In this document: in pieces, positions 1 to 8,463 of the stretch
Layout: each line of letters opens with the position of its first letter
How positions within the stretch are numbered: the stretch's first letter is position 1
Source of the DNA: an uncultured Spartobacteria bacterium
GTDB lineage: Bacteria; Verrucomicrobiota; Verrucomicrobiia; Chthoniobacterales; JAATET01
Assembly (NCBI GenBank): GCA_937901895.1
Contig: CALGTD010000009.1
Coordinates: 1-48,471, forward strand
Reading direction: 5' to 3'
Length of the DNA stretch: 48,471 nt
The notes under the pieces: generated by a model
What the model saw: the letters and a program-made list of their open reading frames with translations, nothing else
Database searches by the model: none
What the model was told of the DNA's origin: nothing
Position numbers and translations under genes: made by a program

Positions 1-62
1 GATCCCGCTACGGCATCGAGGATTACCTCGTGATGAAATACGTCTGCATGGCGGGGGTTTGA
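1..62 (+). CDS. C-terminal end of an unidentified protein (cut by window edge)
   Basis: The third frame is open from the first base to a TGA at 60-62 and gives a 19-residue tail ending IEDYLVMKYVCMAGV. It looks like real coding sequence because the next gene begins just after its stop in the same direction, but the tail is too short to assign to a family. No function is proposed. Confidence 0.4.
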   Translation, partial: SRYGIEDYLVMKYVCMAGV

Positions 63-80
63 CGGTTGTCGTTGGCGAGA

Positions 81-629
81 ATGGAATCAGTGCCCGGGAG
101 CGAAAACCAGCGCAGGGAGCGCGGAGGGTCTGTAGCGTGGACGGTTGCCGCCGTGCTGACGGTGGTTGCATGCATCGTTTATCTCGCGAGTGGCGGAGGA
201 AGGAACACTCCTCCCGCGATGGAGCAGCCCCTGCCCCGCGCCACCCCGGAGAAAACGCAAAAGGCGGAGAAGTCGCAAATAACAGAGGCGCAGAAGAAGC
301 AGCCCGTTCGGCCCGACCCCTCCTCAATGCAGGCACTCGCCAAGCCCCCTGCGCAAAAGCCGTCGGAGCTCGAGGCGGCGCGCAAGCGACTGGAGGAGCT
401 GGCGATGATCTATCTTCCGGAGGCGCCCGCCTACCGGGAGCAACTGGCGCGCGTGCGTGCGCTCGAGGCGATCGAGCGGGAGCATGCGGGGGAGCCCCGC
501 GAGCTGAAAAAGGCCCGGGTGGAACTGGCAGTCGCCGTTGCGCGGGGATTGGGCGACGCCCATCCAAAGGTCGTTGAATTGAAGGCCCGCATCGAAGAAT
601 TCGAGGCGCGGAAGGCGGACGACAGGTGA
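81..629 (+). CDS. Membrane-anchored coiled-coil hypothetical protein
   Basis: A 182-residue protein of no family I recognise. After a short charged N-terminus comes one hydrophobic segment (AWTVAAVLTVVACIVYLAS, about residues 19-37), then a linker rich in Lys, Pro, Gln and Glu, then a charged helical C-terminal half that should form a coiled coil. The topology suggests a single-pass inner-membrane protein with its helical part outside the cytoplasm, but that is inference. A TTG start at 66 in the same frame would add five residues and lie four bases after the preceding stop; neither start has a clear Shine-Dalgarno. It probably belongs to the same transcript as the truncated gene before it. 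Confidence 0.6.
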   Translation: MESVPGSENQRRERGGSVAWTVAAVLTVVACIVYLASGGGRNTPPAMEQPLPRATPEKTQKAEKSQITEAQKKQPVRPDPSSMQALAKPPAQKPSELEAARKRLEELAMIYLPEAPAYREQLARVRALEAIEREHAGEPRELKKARVELAVAVARGLGDAHPKVVELKARIEEFEARKADDR

Positions 630-678
630 TTACAGCGATGGCTGGATTCTGTCAGATCGGTGGATTACGAATTGCCCC

Positions 679-1119
679 ATGCGCGACGAATTCCTGCAGG
701 CGGCGATTGATGAGGCGAAATTGGGGCTTGCCGAGGGCGGAATACCGATTGGCTCGGTGATTGTTCATCGCGGGGAAATCCTCGGACGCGGACACAACAT
801 GCGGGTCCAGCTCGGCGACCCCCTGCTTCATGGGGAAATGAGCGCGTTCAAGGATGCCGGGCGTCAGCCGGCGTCGGTGTATCGTGAGTGCGTCCTTTAT
901 ACGACGCTGTCCCCATGCCCGATGTGCAGCGGCACGTCCCTGCTCTACAAGATTCCGAAGATCGTGATCGCCGAGAATGTCACTTTCGTGGGCGCCGAGG
1001 ACTGGTTGCGCTCGCAGGGCGTGGAACTGGAGGTCATTCAGGACGAGGAATGCATCGAAATGATGCGAAAGTTCACGGCTGAGCGTCCGGAACTCTGGAA
1101 CGAAGACATCGCGGTGTGA
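679..1119 (+). CDS. Cytosine deaminase of the yeast FCY1 type
   Basis: A 146-residue zinc-dependent deaminase. The zinc site is visible as H51-G-E53 and C80-P-M-C83, with E53 as the proton shuttle. The match goes beyond the generic CDA/TadA fold: GHNMR at 38-42, LHGE at 50-53, YTTLSPC at 74-80 and a C-terminal ERPELWNEDI at 135-144 are all features of Saccharomyces cerevisiae Fcy1, where the equivalent Asn, Trp and Asp line the cytosine pocket. The likely reaction is cytosine to uracil plus ammonia, feeding pyrimidine salvage in the cytoplasm. Guanine deaminase and TadA lack this C-terminal motif, so they are less likely. It stands alone, 140 bp before ppk. Confidence 0.8.
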   Translation: MRDEFLQAAIDEAKLGLAEGGIPIGSVIVHRGEILGRGHNMRVQLGDPLLHGEMSAFKDAGRQPASVYRECVLYTTLSPCPMCSGTSLLYKIPKIVIAENVTFVGAEDWLRSQGVELEVIQDEECIEMMRKFTAERPELWNEDIAV

Positions 1120-1160
1120 CCCGGCGGGACTTCGCACCGCGGTTTCGGGAGTAATGACGG

Positions 1161-1190
1161 ACTTTCGACTTCCGGACTTCCGGACATTCG
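1161..1190 (+). repeat. Short tandem repeat upstream of ppk
   Basis: Two perfect copies of ACTTCCGG (1168-1175 and 1176-1183) are flanked by degenerate copies ACTTTCG (1161-1167) and ACATTCG (1184-1190). The array lies in the 140-bp gap between the deaminase and ppk. It may be a binding site or simply a short repeat; nothing else was seen in the gap. Confidence 0.4.
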
Positions 1191-1259
1191 ACTACCGTTT
1201 CCGTTCCTCCGTGTCGGAATCGTGAGATTGCGGGTCTTGACCAATCCCGACGCGCGGAA

Positions 1260-3350
1260 ATGACGATGGCAGCGATGGATTTCCGAGACCCGAAATATTT
1301 TATCAATCGTGAGCTGAGCTGGCTCGAGTTCAACCAGCGGGTGCTCGATCAGGCGATGGATGAGGCGAACCCTCTCCTCGAGCGTCTGAAATTTCTCTGC
1401 ATCGTCAGTTCGAATCTGGACGAGTTTTTTGAGGTTCGTGTTGCGGGTCTCAAGCAGCAGAAGCAAACGCATACGCACGAGACCGGTCCCGACGGGCTTT
1501 CGGCCGGCAAGGCGCTCGCGAAAATCTCGGAGCGCGTGCGCAGGCTTGTCGACGACCAGTATCGTTGCTGGCGGGAACAGCTCCAGCCGCAGCTCGATGC
1601 GGAGAAGATTCGGTTTCACCATTACCCGAACGTCCCCGAGGTGCAGCGCGGGCATTTCCGGGAGTTCTTCGACCGGCATGTGTATCCGGTGCTCACGCCG
1701 TTGGCGATCGATCCGGTTCATCCGTTTCCGCAGCTCCTGAACAAGAGCCTGAACGTGATCGTGGAACTCGACGGCAAGGACCTCGAGACCGACATTGCGG
1801 TGGTGCAGGTGCCCCGCATCCTCCCACGCGTGGTGCGTTTTACCGGGCAGGAGCAGGGCTGCGAGGACTACGTGTTTCTTGGAAACATCATCCAGGAGCA
1901 CGTTGGACGGCTCTTCAAGGGCGTGACGGTGAAGGGCGCGCACCTTTTCCGGGTGACGCGCAACAGCAACCTCTACTTCGACGAGGAAGAGGTGCAGAAT
2001 CTCCTGCACGCGATCGAGACGGAGCTGCGCCGGGTGAATCGCGGAGCCGCCGTGCGTCTCGAAGTGCACGACGATTGCCCGGAGAAGGTCGTGTCGAGAC
2101 TCGTCGAGTTGTTCAACCTCGATGACGAGGACGTTTTCCGGGTCGACGGTCCGCTGAATCTTGTGCGGCTCATGCCTCTCGCCCTCCAGATCGATCGGCC
2201 GGAACTCCGCTACAAGCGGTTTGCGCCGAACACGGTCGTGTCACTCGATCAGGATACGGACCTCTTCTACCACATCCGCAAGGGCGACATTCTTCTGCAC
2301 CACCCCTACGACAACTTCCAGACGGTCGTGGATTTTCTTGCGCTTGCCGCCGAGGACCCGAATGTGCTGGCCATCAAGCAGACGCTTTACCGCACGAGCT
2401 CGGACTCGCCGATCGTGCAGTCGCTCATCGAGGCGGCGCGCAATGGCAAGCAGGTAACGGTGGTCATTGAACTCAAGGCGCGCTTCGACGAGGAGGCGAA
2501 CATCAAGTGGGCGCGCATGATGCGGGAAGCCGGCGTGGATGTGGTTTACGGTGTCTCCGGACTCAAGACCCACGCCAAGGCGCTGCTGGTGGTGCGCAAT
2601 GAGGGGGATGGCATCCGCCGCTATGCGCATCTCGGCACGGGGAACTATCACCCGTCGACGGCGCGCATTTACACTGATCTCGGCATGCTCACCTGCCGGG
2701 AATCGATCACAGACGACCTTGCCGAGTTGTTCAATTTGCTCACCGGAGTGTCGAAGTTCACCGGAATGAACGAGCTGCTGGTCGCTCCGTTCAACCTCCA
2801 GTCGAAGTTCGTGGAGATGATCGACAACGAGGCACGCAACGCTCGCGAAGGCCGGCCCGCCGGCATCTACGCGAAGATGAATGCGCTCATCGAAGAGGGG
2901 GTCATCGAGGCCCTTTACCGGGCATCCTGCGCCGGCGTGAAGGTGCGCCTCATGGTGCGCGGCATGTGTGCGCTGCGTCCCGGCATGAAGGGTGTCAGCG
3001 AAAACATCGAGGTTCGCAGCATTGTCGGGCGTTTCCTCGAGCACAGCCGTATCTTTCGATTCGAGAACGGGGGGGAGCCCAGGATCTTCCTCGGCAGCGC
3101 GGATTGGATGCAGCGCAATCTCTTCCGTCGGGTGGAGACGGTGTTTCCCATTGTAGCGCCGGGGATGGTTGAGCACGTGGAGGAAATCCTCGACTGGTTC
3201 TGGAAGGACAACGTGAAGGCCCGCGTGATGCAGCCCGATGGCACGTATCGCCCCCGCCAAAGCAAGGAGCCGCCATTCGACGCGCAGATGGAATTTCTTG
3301 CGGACGCGCAGCGCCGTCGGAAGGCGCGTCAAGAGCTAAGCGCTGCTTAG
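1260..3350 (+). CDS. ppk: Polyphosphate kinase 1
   Basis: A 696-residue Ppk1, about the length of E. coli Ppk (688). It reversibly transfers the ATP gamma-phosphate onto inorganic polyphosphate chains, usually at the inner membrane. The N domain carries FINRELSWLEFN (residues 14-25), followed by a head domain and two phospholipase-D-like C domains. The catalytic histidines are H438 in KTHAK and H457 in YAHLGTGNYH, spaced 19 residues apart exactly as H435/H454 in the E. coli enzyme. ATG codons at 1260, 1266 and 1275 are all possible starts; the first is given. The gene is monocistronic as far as can be seen: no exopolyphosphatase gene (ppx) is adjacent. Confidence 0.95.
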   Translation: MTMAAMDFRDPKYFINRELSWLEFNQRVLDQAMDEANPLLERLKFLCIVSSNLDEFFEVRVAGLKQQKQTHTHETGPDGLSAGKALAKISERVRRLVDDQYRCWREQLQPQLDAEKIRFHHYPNVPEVQRGHFREFFDRHVYPVLTPLAIDPVHPFPQLLNKSLNVIVELDGKDLETDIAVVQVPRILPRVVRFTGQEQGCEDYVFLGNIIQEHVGRLFKGVTVKGAHLFRVTRNSNLYFDEEEVQNLLHAIETELRRVNRGAAVRLEVHDDCPEKVVSRLVELFNLDDEDVFRVDGPLNLVRLMPLALQIDRPELRYKRFAPNTVVSLDQDTDLFYHIRKGDILLHHPYDNFQTVVDFLALAAEDPNVLAIKQTLYRTSSDSPIVQSLIEAARNGKQVTVVIELKARFDEEANIKWARMMREAGVDVVYGVSGLKTHAKALLVVRNEGDGIRRYAHLGTGNYHPSTARIYTDLGMLTCRESITDDLAELFNLLTGVSKFTGMNELLVAPFNLQSKFVEMIDNEARNAREGRPAGIYAKMNALIEEGVIEALYRASCAGVKVRLMVRGMCALRPGMKGVSENIEVRSIVGRFLEHSRIFRFENGGEPRIFLGSADWMQRNLFRRVETVFPIVAPGMVEHVEEILDWFWKDNVKARVMQPDGTYRPRQSKEPPFDAQMEFLADAQRRRKARQELSAA

Positions 3351-3456
3351 TTGACCGATTGCAGGCTTTTCAACTGAGGGGAAAACCGCTATCCCCGCGT
3401 TGTATCTGCAGTGAGAAAAAATTCAGTGTTCCGCGCGAGCGATTTACGCGCTGATT

Positions 3457-5268
3457 TTGCTGATTTTCGGCGGGCAGGCGGCTGCGGAGGAAACGGTGCG
3501 TGTTCAACTGAAGTGGCTGCACCAGTTTCAGTTTGCGGGCTACTACACGGCGATTGAGAAGGGCTATTACCGCGACGCCGGGCTGGGCGTGGAGTTGATC
3601 GAGGGCGCGCCCGGCGTTGATCCCGCGGAGGTGGTTCTCAGCGGGGGAGCGGAATACGGAGTGGGCACACCGGATCTTCTGCTCGCCCGGGCGGCGGGGA
3701 AACCGATCGTCGTGCTCGGCGTGATTTTTCAGCACTCGCCTTACGTTTTTCTGGTTCTGGCTGAAGGGGCGGTCGACGACGTGTCGGGCCTTGTTGGAAA
3801 GCGGGTGATGATCGAGCCGCAGGCTGCGGAGCTCTATGCCTATCTCCGCCGGGAACTCATCCCTGTGGAGGGCATGACGATCCTGCCGCACAGCTTTTCC
3901 GCGCAGGCATTGGTTGATGGAACGGTGGATGCGATGTCCGCCTACGCGACGGACGAACCGTTCACGCTGCACCATCTGCGCGTGCCCTATGCCACGTTCA
4001 CGCCGCGTGCGGGGGGCGTGGATTTTTACGGCGATTGCTTTTTCACGACGGAACGCGAAATCCGGGAGCATCCTGCGCGGGTGAAGGCGTTTCGGGAGGC
4101 GACGCTGAAGGGGTGGGATTACGCGCTCGCGCATCCCGAGGAAATCGTCGATCTCATCCTCGTCAAATACGGGTCGAAAAAAGGGCGGGACGCGCTGCTC
4201 TTCGAGGCCGCCGAAATGCGCCGGCTGATCTACCCCGAAATCATTCCGGTGGGATACATGTATGAGGGCCGCTGGCGCCACATCATGGAAACCTACCAGG
4301 AGCTGGGCATGCTTGACGGTCCGGTTGATCTTGCCGGATTCCTCTACAATCCGAATCCCGCGAAGGATTACACGCGGCTCGCATGGATCGCAGGAACCGC
4401 GGTTGCGTTGCTGGCTGCGAGTTTTGGGATTTTGCTGCCGGTGTGGCGTCTCAACCGCCGGTTGCGTGTCGAAGTGGCGGAGCGAATCCAGGCCGGACAC
4501 CTGATCGAGGAAGCGCGTGACGCCGCGCTCAGGGCGGCGCAGGCGAAGATGGATTTTCTGGCCCAGATCAGTCACGACCTGCGGACTCCGGTTGCCTCGA
4601 TTCTGATGCAGGCGGAATTGATGGAGCACGACGCGACCGATCCGAAGCGTCGGGAGGAGGTGAAGGTCATTCGCGAGGCCGGCGAGCACCTGCTGGCGCT
4701 CGTCAACGACCTGCTCGATCTCAACCGCCTTGAATGCGGAGCCGTCGAGTTCGCGGACGTTCCGTTCCGCATGGAGGATGTGGTGACGCCGGTTGGCGAT
4801 GTGCTCGGGGTGGCGGCCCGGCGCAAAGGTCTCGATGTTTCGATCGAAATCGATCCCGATATGCCCGGTCTGCACGGAGATCCGGCACGGGTTCGGCAGA
4901 TCCTTTTCAATCTCGTTGGCAATGCCGTGAAGTTCACCGATGCGGGTTCGGTTTCCATCGCTGCGCGACGTGCGGAGGACGGCGGGTTGAAACTGGAGGT
5001 TGCGGACACCGGAGCGGGATTTCCTGCGGAGGAGGCCGAGCGCATTTTTGCGCCGTTTGCGCGTGTTCCGGGTGGCGTGACAAAAGACGGAGTCGGTCTC
5101 GGTTTGGCGATCGTCAAGCGGCTCGCCGAGGCCATGGGTGGGCGCGTGTGGGCGAAAAGCGTCGTCGGCAGGGGCAGCGTGTTTGTGGTGGAACTGCCGC
5201 TTTGTGTAACGCCATCGGAGAAAACCCCGACGGCCGGCTCGGGTCCGGAAAATGCCGCCCGTCGTTGA
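3457..5268 (+). CDS. Orphan histidine kinase with NMT1/THI5 substrate-binding sensor domain
   Basis: The reading frame encodes a periplasmic NMT1/THI5-like binding domain (from about residue 12; VQLKWLHQFQFAGYY is characteristic), one transmembrane helix (308-330), a coiled linker, a HisKA domain with phosphoacceptor H373 in QISHDLRTP, and a HATPase domain with N, G1 (DTGAG) and G2 (GVGLGLAI) boxes. It should bind a small ligand outside the membrane and autophosphorylate inside. No response regulator is adjacent. The start is abnormal: the frame has only TTG (3457) or CTG (3451) starts, which cut into the signal peptide. A GTG at 3411 would give a perfect signal peptide if the A6 run at 3416-3421 were one base shorter, so the gene is probably frame-broken there. 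Numbering is from TTG 3457. Confidence 0.85.
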   Translation: MLIFGGQAAAEETVRVQLKWLHQFQFAGYYTAIEKGYYRDAGLGVELIEGAPGVDPAEVVLSGGAEYGVGTPDLLLARAAGKPIVVLGVIFQHSPYVFLVLAEGAVDDVSGLVGKRVMIEPQAAELYAYLRRELIPVEGMTILPHSFSAQALVDGTVDAMSAYATDEPFTLHHLRVPYATFTPRAGGVDFYGDCFFTTEREIREHPARVKAFREATLKGWDYALAHPEEIVDLILVKYGSKKGRDALLFEAAEMRRLIYPEIIPVGYMYEGRWRHIMETYQELGMLDGPVDLAGFLYNPNPAKDYTRLAWIAGTAVALLAASFGILLPVWRLNRRLRVEVAERIQAGHLIEEARDAALRAAQAKMDFLAQISHDLRTPVASILMQAELMEHDATDPKRREEVKVIREAGEHLLALVNDLLDLNRLECGAVEFADVPFRMEDVVTPVGDVLGVAARRKGLDVSIEIDPDMPGLHGDPARVRQILFNLVGNAVKFTDAGSVSIAARRAEDGGLKLEVADTGAGFPAEEAERIFAPFARVPGGVTKDGVGLGLAIVKRLAEAMGGRVWAKSVVGRGSVFVVELPLCVTPSEKTPTAGSGPENAARR

Positions 5269-5306
5269 CAAGGAACGGGCGGAGCATAGTTTGATGCTCT
5301 TCGAAC

Positions 5307-6506
5307 ATGGACTCCATCCAACCCATGCGTGGGAAAGCGTTCCGCTCCCATGCGCCGGGCTTCTGGCCCGGGATCGAGCCGGAGCAGTGGCAGGACTGGA
5401 AGTGGCAGCTTCGCAACCGGGTGACCACGCTCGACGTCCTCGAGAAACACATCCGGCTCACGCCTGAGGAGCGCGCAGGTGTCATTCTTTCCGGAAACAA
5501 GCTGGCGTTTGCGGTGACGCCGCATTTCTTCAATCTCATCGATCCTGACGACCCGAATTGCCCGATCCGGCGCCAGGTCATTCCGCGGCTCGAGGAGGGG
5601 ACCTCCGCGCCATGGGAAATGGCGGATCCGTGTGGGGAGGACAGTCACATGCCCGTGCCCGGACTCGTGCACCGATATCCGGATCGCGTGCTGTTTCTGG
5701 TGACGGATCGCTGTGCGAGCTACTGCCGGTATTGCACGAGGGCTCGCGTGGTGAGCGGGGTTGGCGAGCAGGAACTGCACACGGATTTCGAAGAGGCGTT
5801 CCAATATCTGGAGCAGCATACCGAGGTCCGCGACGTGCTGCTTTCCGGCGGTGACGCGCTGCTGCTTTCCGACAACAAGCTCGACCAGATCCTCGGGCGG
5901 CTGCGGGCGATTCCGCACATCGAGTTTCTGCGCATCGGTTCACGCGTTCCCATTTTCCTTCCGCAGCGCATCACGCCGGAGTTCTGCAGGATGCTGCAGA
6001 AGCACCACCCGCTCTGGATGAGCGTGCACGCGAACCACCCGAGGGAGCTCACCATCGAGGTGAAGGAAGCGCTCGAGCGGCTGTCGAACCACGGGGTGCC
6101 TCTTGGAAACCAGAGCGTGCTTCTCGCAGGGGTGAACGACTCCGTCGAGACAATGAAGGACTTGATCCACAAGCTCCTCATGTGCCGCGTGCGGCCCTAC
6201 TACCTCTATCAGTGCGATCTGATTCGCGGATCGTCGCATCTGCGCACCTCTGTAGCGAAGGGCATCGAAATCATCGAGGGGTTGCGCGGGCACACGAGCG
6301 GGTATGCGATTCCTCAATACGTGATCGATGCGCCGGGTGGCGGCGGCAAGGTGCCGGTGAACCCCAACTACGTGCTCTACCACGACCAGGAAAAGGTCGT
6401 GATCCGCAACTACGAAGGAAAGATTTTCGAGTATCCCGAGCTTCCGACCGGCGGAGCGGTTCTGCCGTCCCGCGAGAGGGACGAGCAGTTGGGAGTTGAG
6501 CGCTGA
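5307..6506 (+). CDS. kamA: Lysine 2,3-aminomutase (radical SAM, PLP-dependent)
   Basis: A 399-residue KamA-family enzyme that interconverts L-alpha-lysine and L-beta-lysine. The radical SAM cluster motif is C136-ASY-C140-RY-C143. The PLP lysine is K348 in APGGGGKVPV. D304 (QCDLIRG) and D341 (IDAPGG) match the two aspartates that bind the substrate side-chain ammonium in the clostridial enzyme, which favours lysine over glutamate as substrate. Length is close to the clostridial enzyme (416) and longer than EpmB, so an elongation-factor-P modification role is less likely, though not excluded. The partner N-acetyltransferase AblB, used to make the osmolyte N-acetyl-beta-lysine, is not in the window. 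A strong hairpin follows the stop codon. Confidence 0.9.
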   Translation: MDSIQPMRGKAFRSHAPGFWPGIEPEQWQDWKWQLRNRVTTLDVLEKHIRLTPEERAGVILSGNKLAFAVTPHFFNLIDPDDPNCPIRRQVIPRLEEGTSAPWEMADPCGEDSHMPVPGLVHRYPDRVLFLVTDRCASYCRYCTRARVVSGVGEQELHTDFEEAFQYLEQHTEVRDVLLSGGDALLLSDNKLDQILGRLRAIPHIEFLRIGSRVPIFLPQRITPEFCRMLQKHHPLWMSVHANHPRELTIEVKEALERLSNHGVPLGNQSVLLAGVNDSVETMKDLIHKLLMCRVRPYYLYQCDLIRGSSHLRTSVAKGIEIIEGLRGHTSGYAIPQYVIDAPGGGGKVPVNPNYVLYHDQEKVVIRNYEGKIFEYPELPTGGAVLPSRERDEQLGVER

Positions 6507-6509
6507 AAG

Positions 6510-6543
6510 CCGGGAGGAAAGGATGGGGCATCCTTTCTTCCGG
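6510..6543 (+). terminator. Candidate terminator hairpin after kamA
   Basis: The left arm CCGGGAGGAAAGGAT and right arm ATCCTTTCTTCCGG pair almost perfectly around a GGGGC loop, four bases after the kamA stop. Downstream is T-rich but interrupted (TTTCATGCGTTT), so it is either a weak intrinsic terminator or an mRNA 3'-end stabiliser. It separates kamA from the methyltransferase gene. Confidence 0.5.
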
Positions 6544-6592
6544 TTTCATGCGTTTCTCCGCACTCTTCATCCTCAATCTTCGGTTTTCCTGA

Positions 6593-7762
6593 ATGGCTGG
6601 CATTGTTGTTCGCCCCCGCTCGGGGATTCTTCACGGGCACGACTGGGTTTACGGCACGGAAGTGCTGAAGGTTTTCGGCGCGCCGGAGGATGGCGGCGTG
6701 GTCTCCATCAAGGATGGCCGGGACCGATTGCTCGGATCGGCGATCTACAACTCGAAGTCGAAGATCGTGGCGAGGCGCATCTCGCGCCGGCGGCAGGATC
6801 TCGATGACGACTTCTTCCGCCGTCGGATCGCGCAGGCGGCGCAGGTGCGGGATCGTGCGGGCTGCCGACGTGACCTGCGGCGCGTCGTGTGGAGCGAGAG
6901 CGATGGTCTGCCGGGAGTGATTGCGGATCAATACGGCGACACGATTGTTCTGCAGACGCTGACGCTGGCCATGGACCGGCGCAAGGCGATGATCGCCGGG
7001 GTGTTGATGGAGACGCTGGGTGCGGCGGGAGTGATCGAACGCAACGATGCGCCGGTGCGCACGTTGGAGGGAATGGATGCGGTGACTGGCGTCCTGCAGG
7101 GAAGTCCCGTGGCGACGCAAACGATCGAAATCGGCGGCGTGATCTTCGAGGTGGACCTTCTCGCCGGACAGAAGACCGGATTTTACCTCGACCAGGTGGC
7201 GAATTACGCCGCGGTTGCGGCTCACGCGGCGGGCCGGCGCGTGCTGGATTGTTTTTCCAACCAGGGCGGGTTTGCGCTTGCCTGCGCGAAGGCGGGGGCG
7301 GCCGAGGTGGTCGCCGTCGAATCAGGGGCCGAGAGTTTCGAGCGCCTGCGGACAAACGCGACACGCAATGGCCTTGCCGTGCGCTGCGAGCGTGCGGATG
7401 TGGCGGATTACCTGCGCAAGGCCGAGCGAGCGGGGGAGAAATACGACCTCATCATTCTCGATCCGCCGTCCTTCACGAAGTCCCGGGGAAGAATGCACGA
7501 CGCCCTTCGCGGCTATCGCGACCTGCATCTGCGAGCGGGCGCGTTGCTCGAGTCCGGCGGGTTGCTTGCGACCTTTTCCTGCTCGCATCACATCGACCAT
7601 GCGAGTTTCCTCGACGCGGTTTGCGGAGGATTGATGGATGCCCGCCGATCGGCACGGATCCTCGAGCAGTATCGCCAGTCGCCGGATCATCCGATCGTCC
7701 TGCACCTGCCCGAGACGTATTACCTCAAAGGCTTTCTTCTCGAAATGATGCCCGGACGTTGA
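6593..7762 (+). CDS. rlmI: RlmI-like 23S rRNA (cytosine-C5) methyltransferase
   Basis: A 389-residue class I SAM-dependent methyltransferase with an N-terminal PUA RNA-binding domain (about 1-75), a linker domain, and a Rossmann methyltransferase domain. Visible motifs are the SAM-binding segment VLDCFSNQGGFALACAKAGA, the DPPSF motif at D290, and TFSCSHH with a candidate catalytic cysteine C330, matching the TFSCSG segment of RlmI/YccW. In E. coli RlmI makes m5C1962 in 23S rRNA; the same target is likely but not provable from sequence. ATG 6593 begins directly with the PUA motif. The family is often annotated only as class I SAM-dependent rRNA methyltransferase. Confidence 0.88.
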   Translation: MAGIVVRPRSGILHGHDWVYGTEVLKVFGAPEDGGVVSIKDGRDRLLGSAIYNSKSKIVARRISRRRQDLDDDFFRRRIAQAAQVRDRAGCRRDLRRVVWSESDGLPGVIADQYGDTIVLQTLTLAMDRRKAMIAGVLMETLGAAGVIERNDAPVRTLEGMDAVTGVLQGSPVATQTIEIGGVIFEVDLLAGQKTGFYLDQVANYAAVAAHAAGRRVLDCFSNQGGFALACAKAGAAEVVAVESGAESFERLRTNATRNGLAVRCERADVADYLRKAERAGEKYDLIILDPPSFTKSRGRMHDALRGYRDLHLRAGALLESGGLLATFSCSHHIDHASFLDAVCGGLMDARRSARILEQYRQSPDHPIVLHLPETYYLKGFLLEMMPGR

Positions 7763-7839
7763 TGGAATTTGCGGTGTCCGGACCTTTTGGCTGGAATTTA
7801 CGCACAAGCAGTCTAACGTCCGGCAACTGACCGACCTGC

Positions 7840-8454
7840 ATGTCCGATCGCGATAGAGACCCTGATGTTTTCGAGTTTGAGGACGAGCCTACGTCGGAGG
7901 AGTTGCAAGATCAGGTGGACAAGGCGCAGGCAGCCTTGGCCGAGCTGAAGCGCAAATCCGAGCAGCTCGAACGCGACAAGCAACGCCTCGAGGAACTCCG
8001 GCGCCGGCAGGATGAACTCCAGGCTGGCCGCGAGGAGATGATCGACAAGCTCACGCGCGCCCTGGTGACGGTGCAGCGCGAGACGCAGGAGGCCGAGAAG
8101 CGGCTCGACCAGTTGCACAGCATTCACGAGTCGTTCACGGGCCATCTGCGCACGATCGAAGGGATCAACCCGAAGGCGTGGGTCGGTCTCGACCTCTCGA
8201 AGGAACTCAGCAAGGCGATCAGCTCGGTGGACGACGCGCGGACGGATTACAACCGCTCGATCACGAAACTGAGTGTCGATGCGCCCGAGCCTGCGCATCC
8301 GCATGGTGTCGTGGGCGAATACGACGAATACGACTCCGGCGACAAAGGATTCCTATACTGGTTGATTGCAGGCTTCGCGTTCACGCTCCCGCTGCAGGCG
8401 ATCGGCGTGATCGGCCTGCTGATCTGGCTTTGGACCGCCGCCGGCGGACAGTGA
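7840..8454 (+). CDS. C-terminally anchored coiled-coil hypothetical protein
   Basis: A 204-residue protein with no recognised domain. The N-terminus is acidic (MSDRDRDPDVFEFEDE). Residues about 20-105 are a long uninterrupted coiled coil dominated by Glu, Arg, Gln and Leu. A linker containing HPHGVVGEYDEYDSGDKG leads to one hydrophobic helix near the C-terminus (about 172-198) and a short tail. There is no signal peptide, so the coiled coil should stay in the cytoplasm, tethered by the C-terminal anchor. The next gene starts 10 bp downstream and encodes another protein of the same architecture, so the two probably form a complex; that is inference. Confidence 0.75.
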   Translation: MSDRDRDPDVFEFEDEPTSEELQDQVDKAQAALAELKRKSEQLERDKQRLEELRRRQDELQAGREEMIDKLTRALVTVQRETQEAEKRLDQLHSIHESFTGHLRTIEGINPKAWVGLDLSKELSKAISSVDDARTDYNRSITKLSVDAPEPAHPHGVVGEYDEYDSGDKGFLYWLIAGFAFTLPLQAIGVIGLLIWLWTAAGGQ

Positions 8455-8463
8455 TTTTTTTGA

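Noticed and set aside
3370..5271. Long minus-strand frame opposite the NMT1 kinase
   Set aside because: High-GC antisense shadow with His/Arg-rich composition and no domain; the plus strand has clear kinase motifs.
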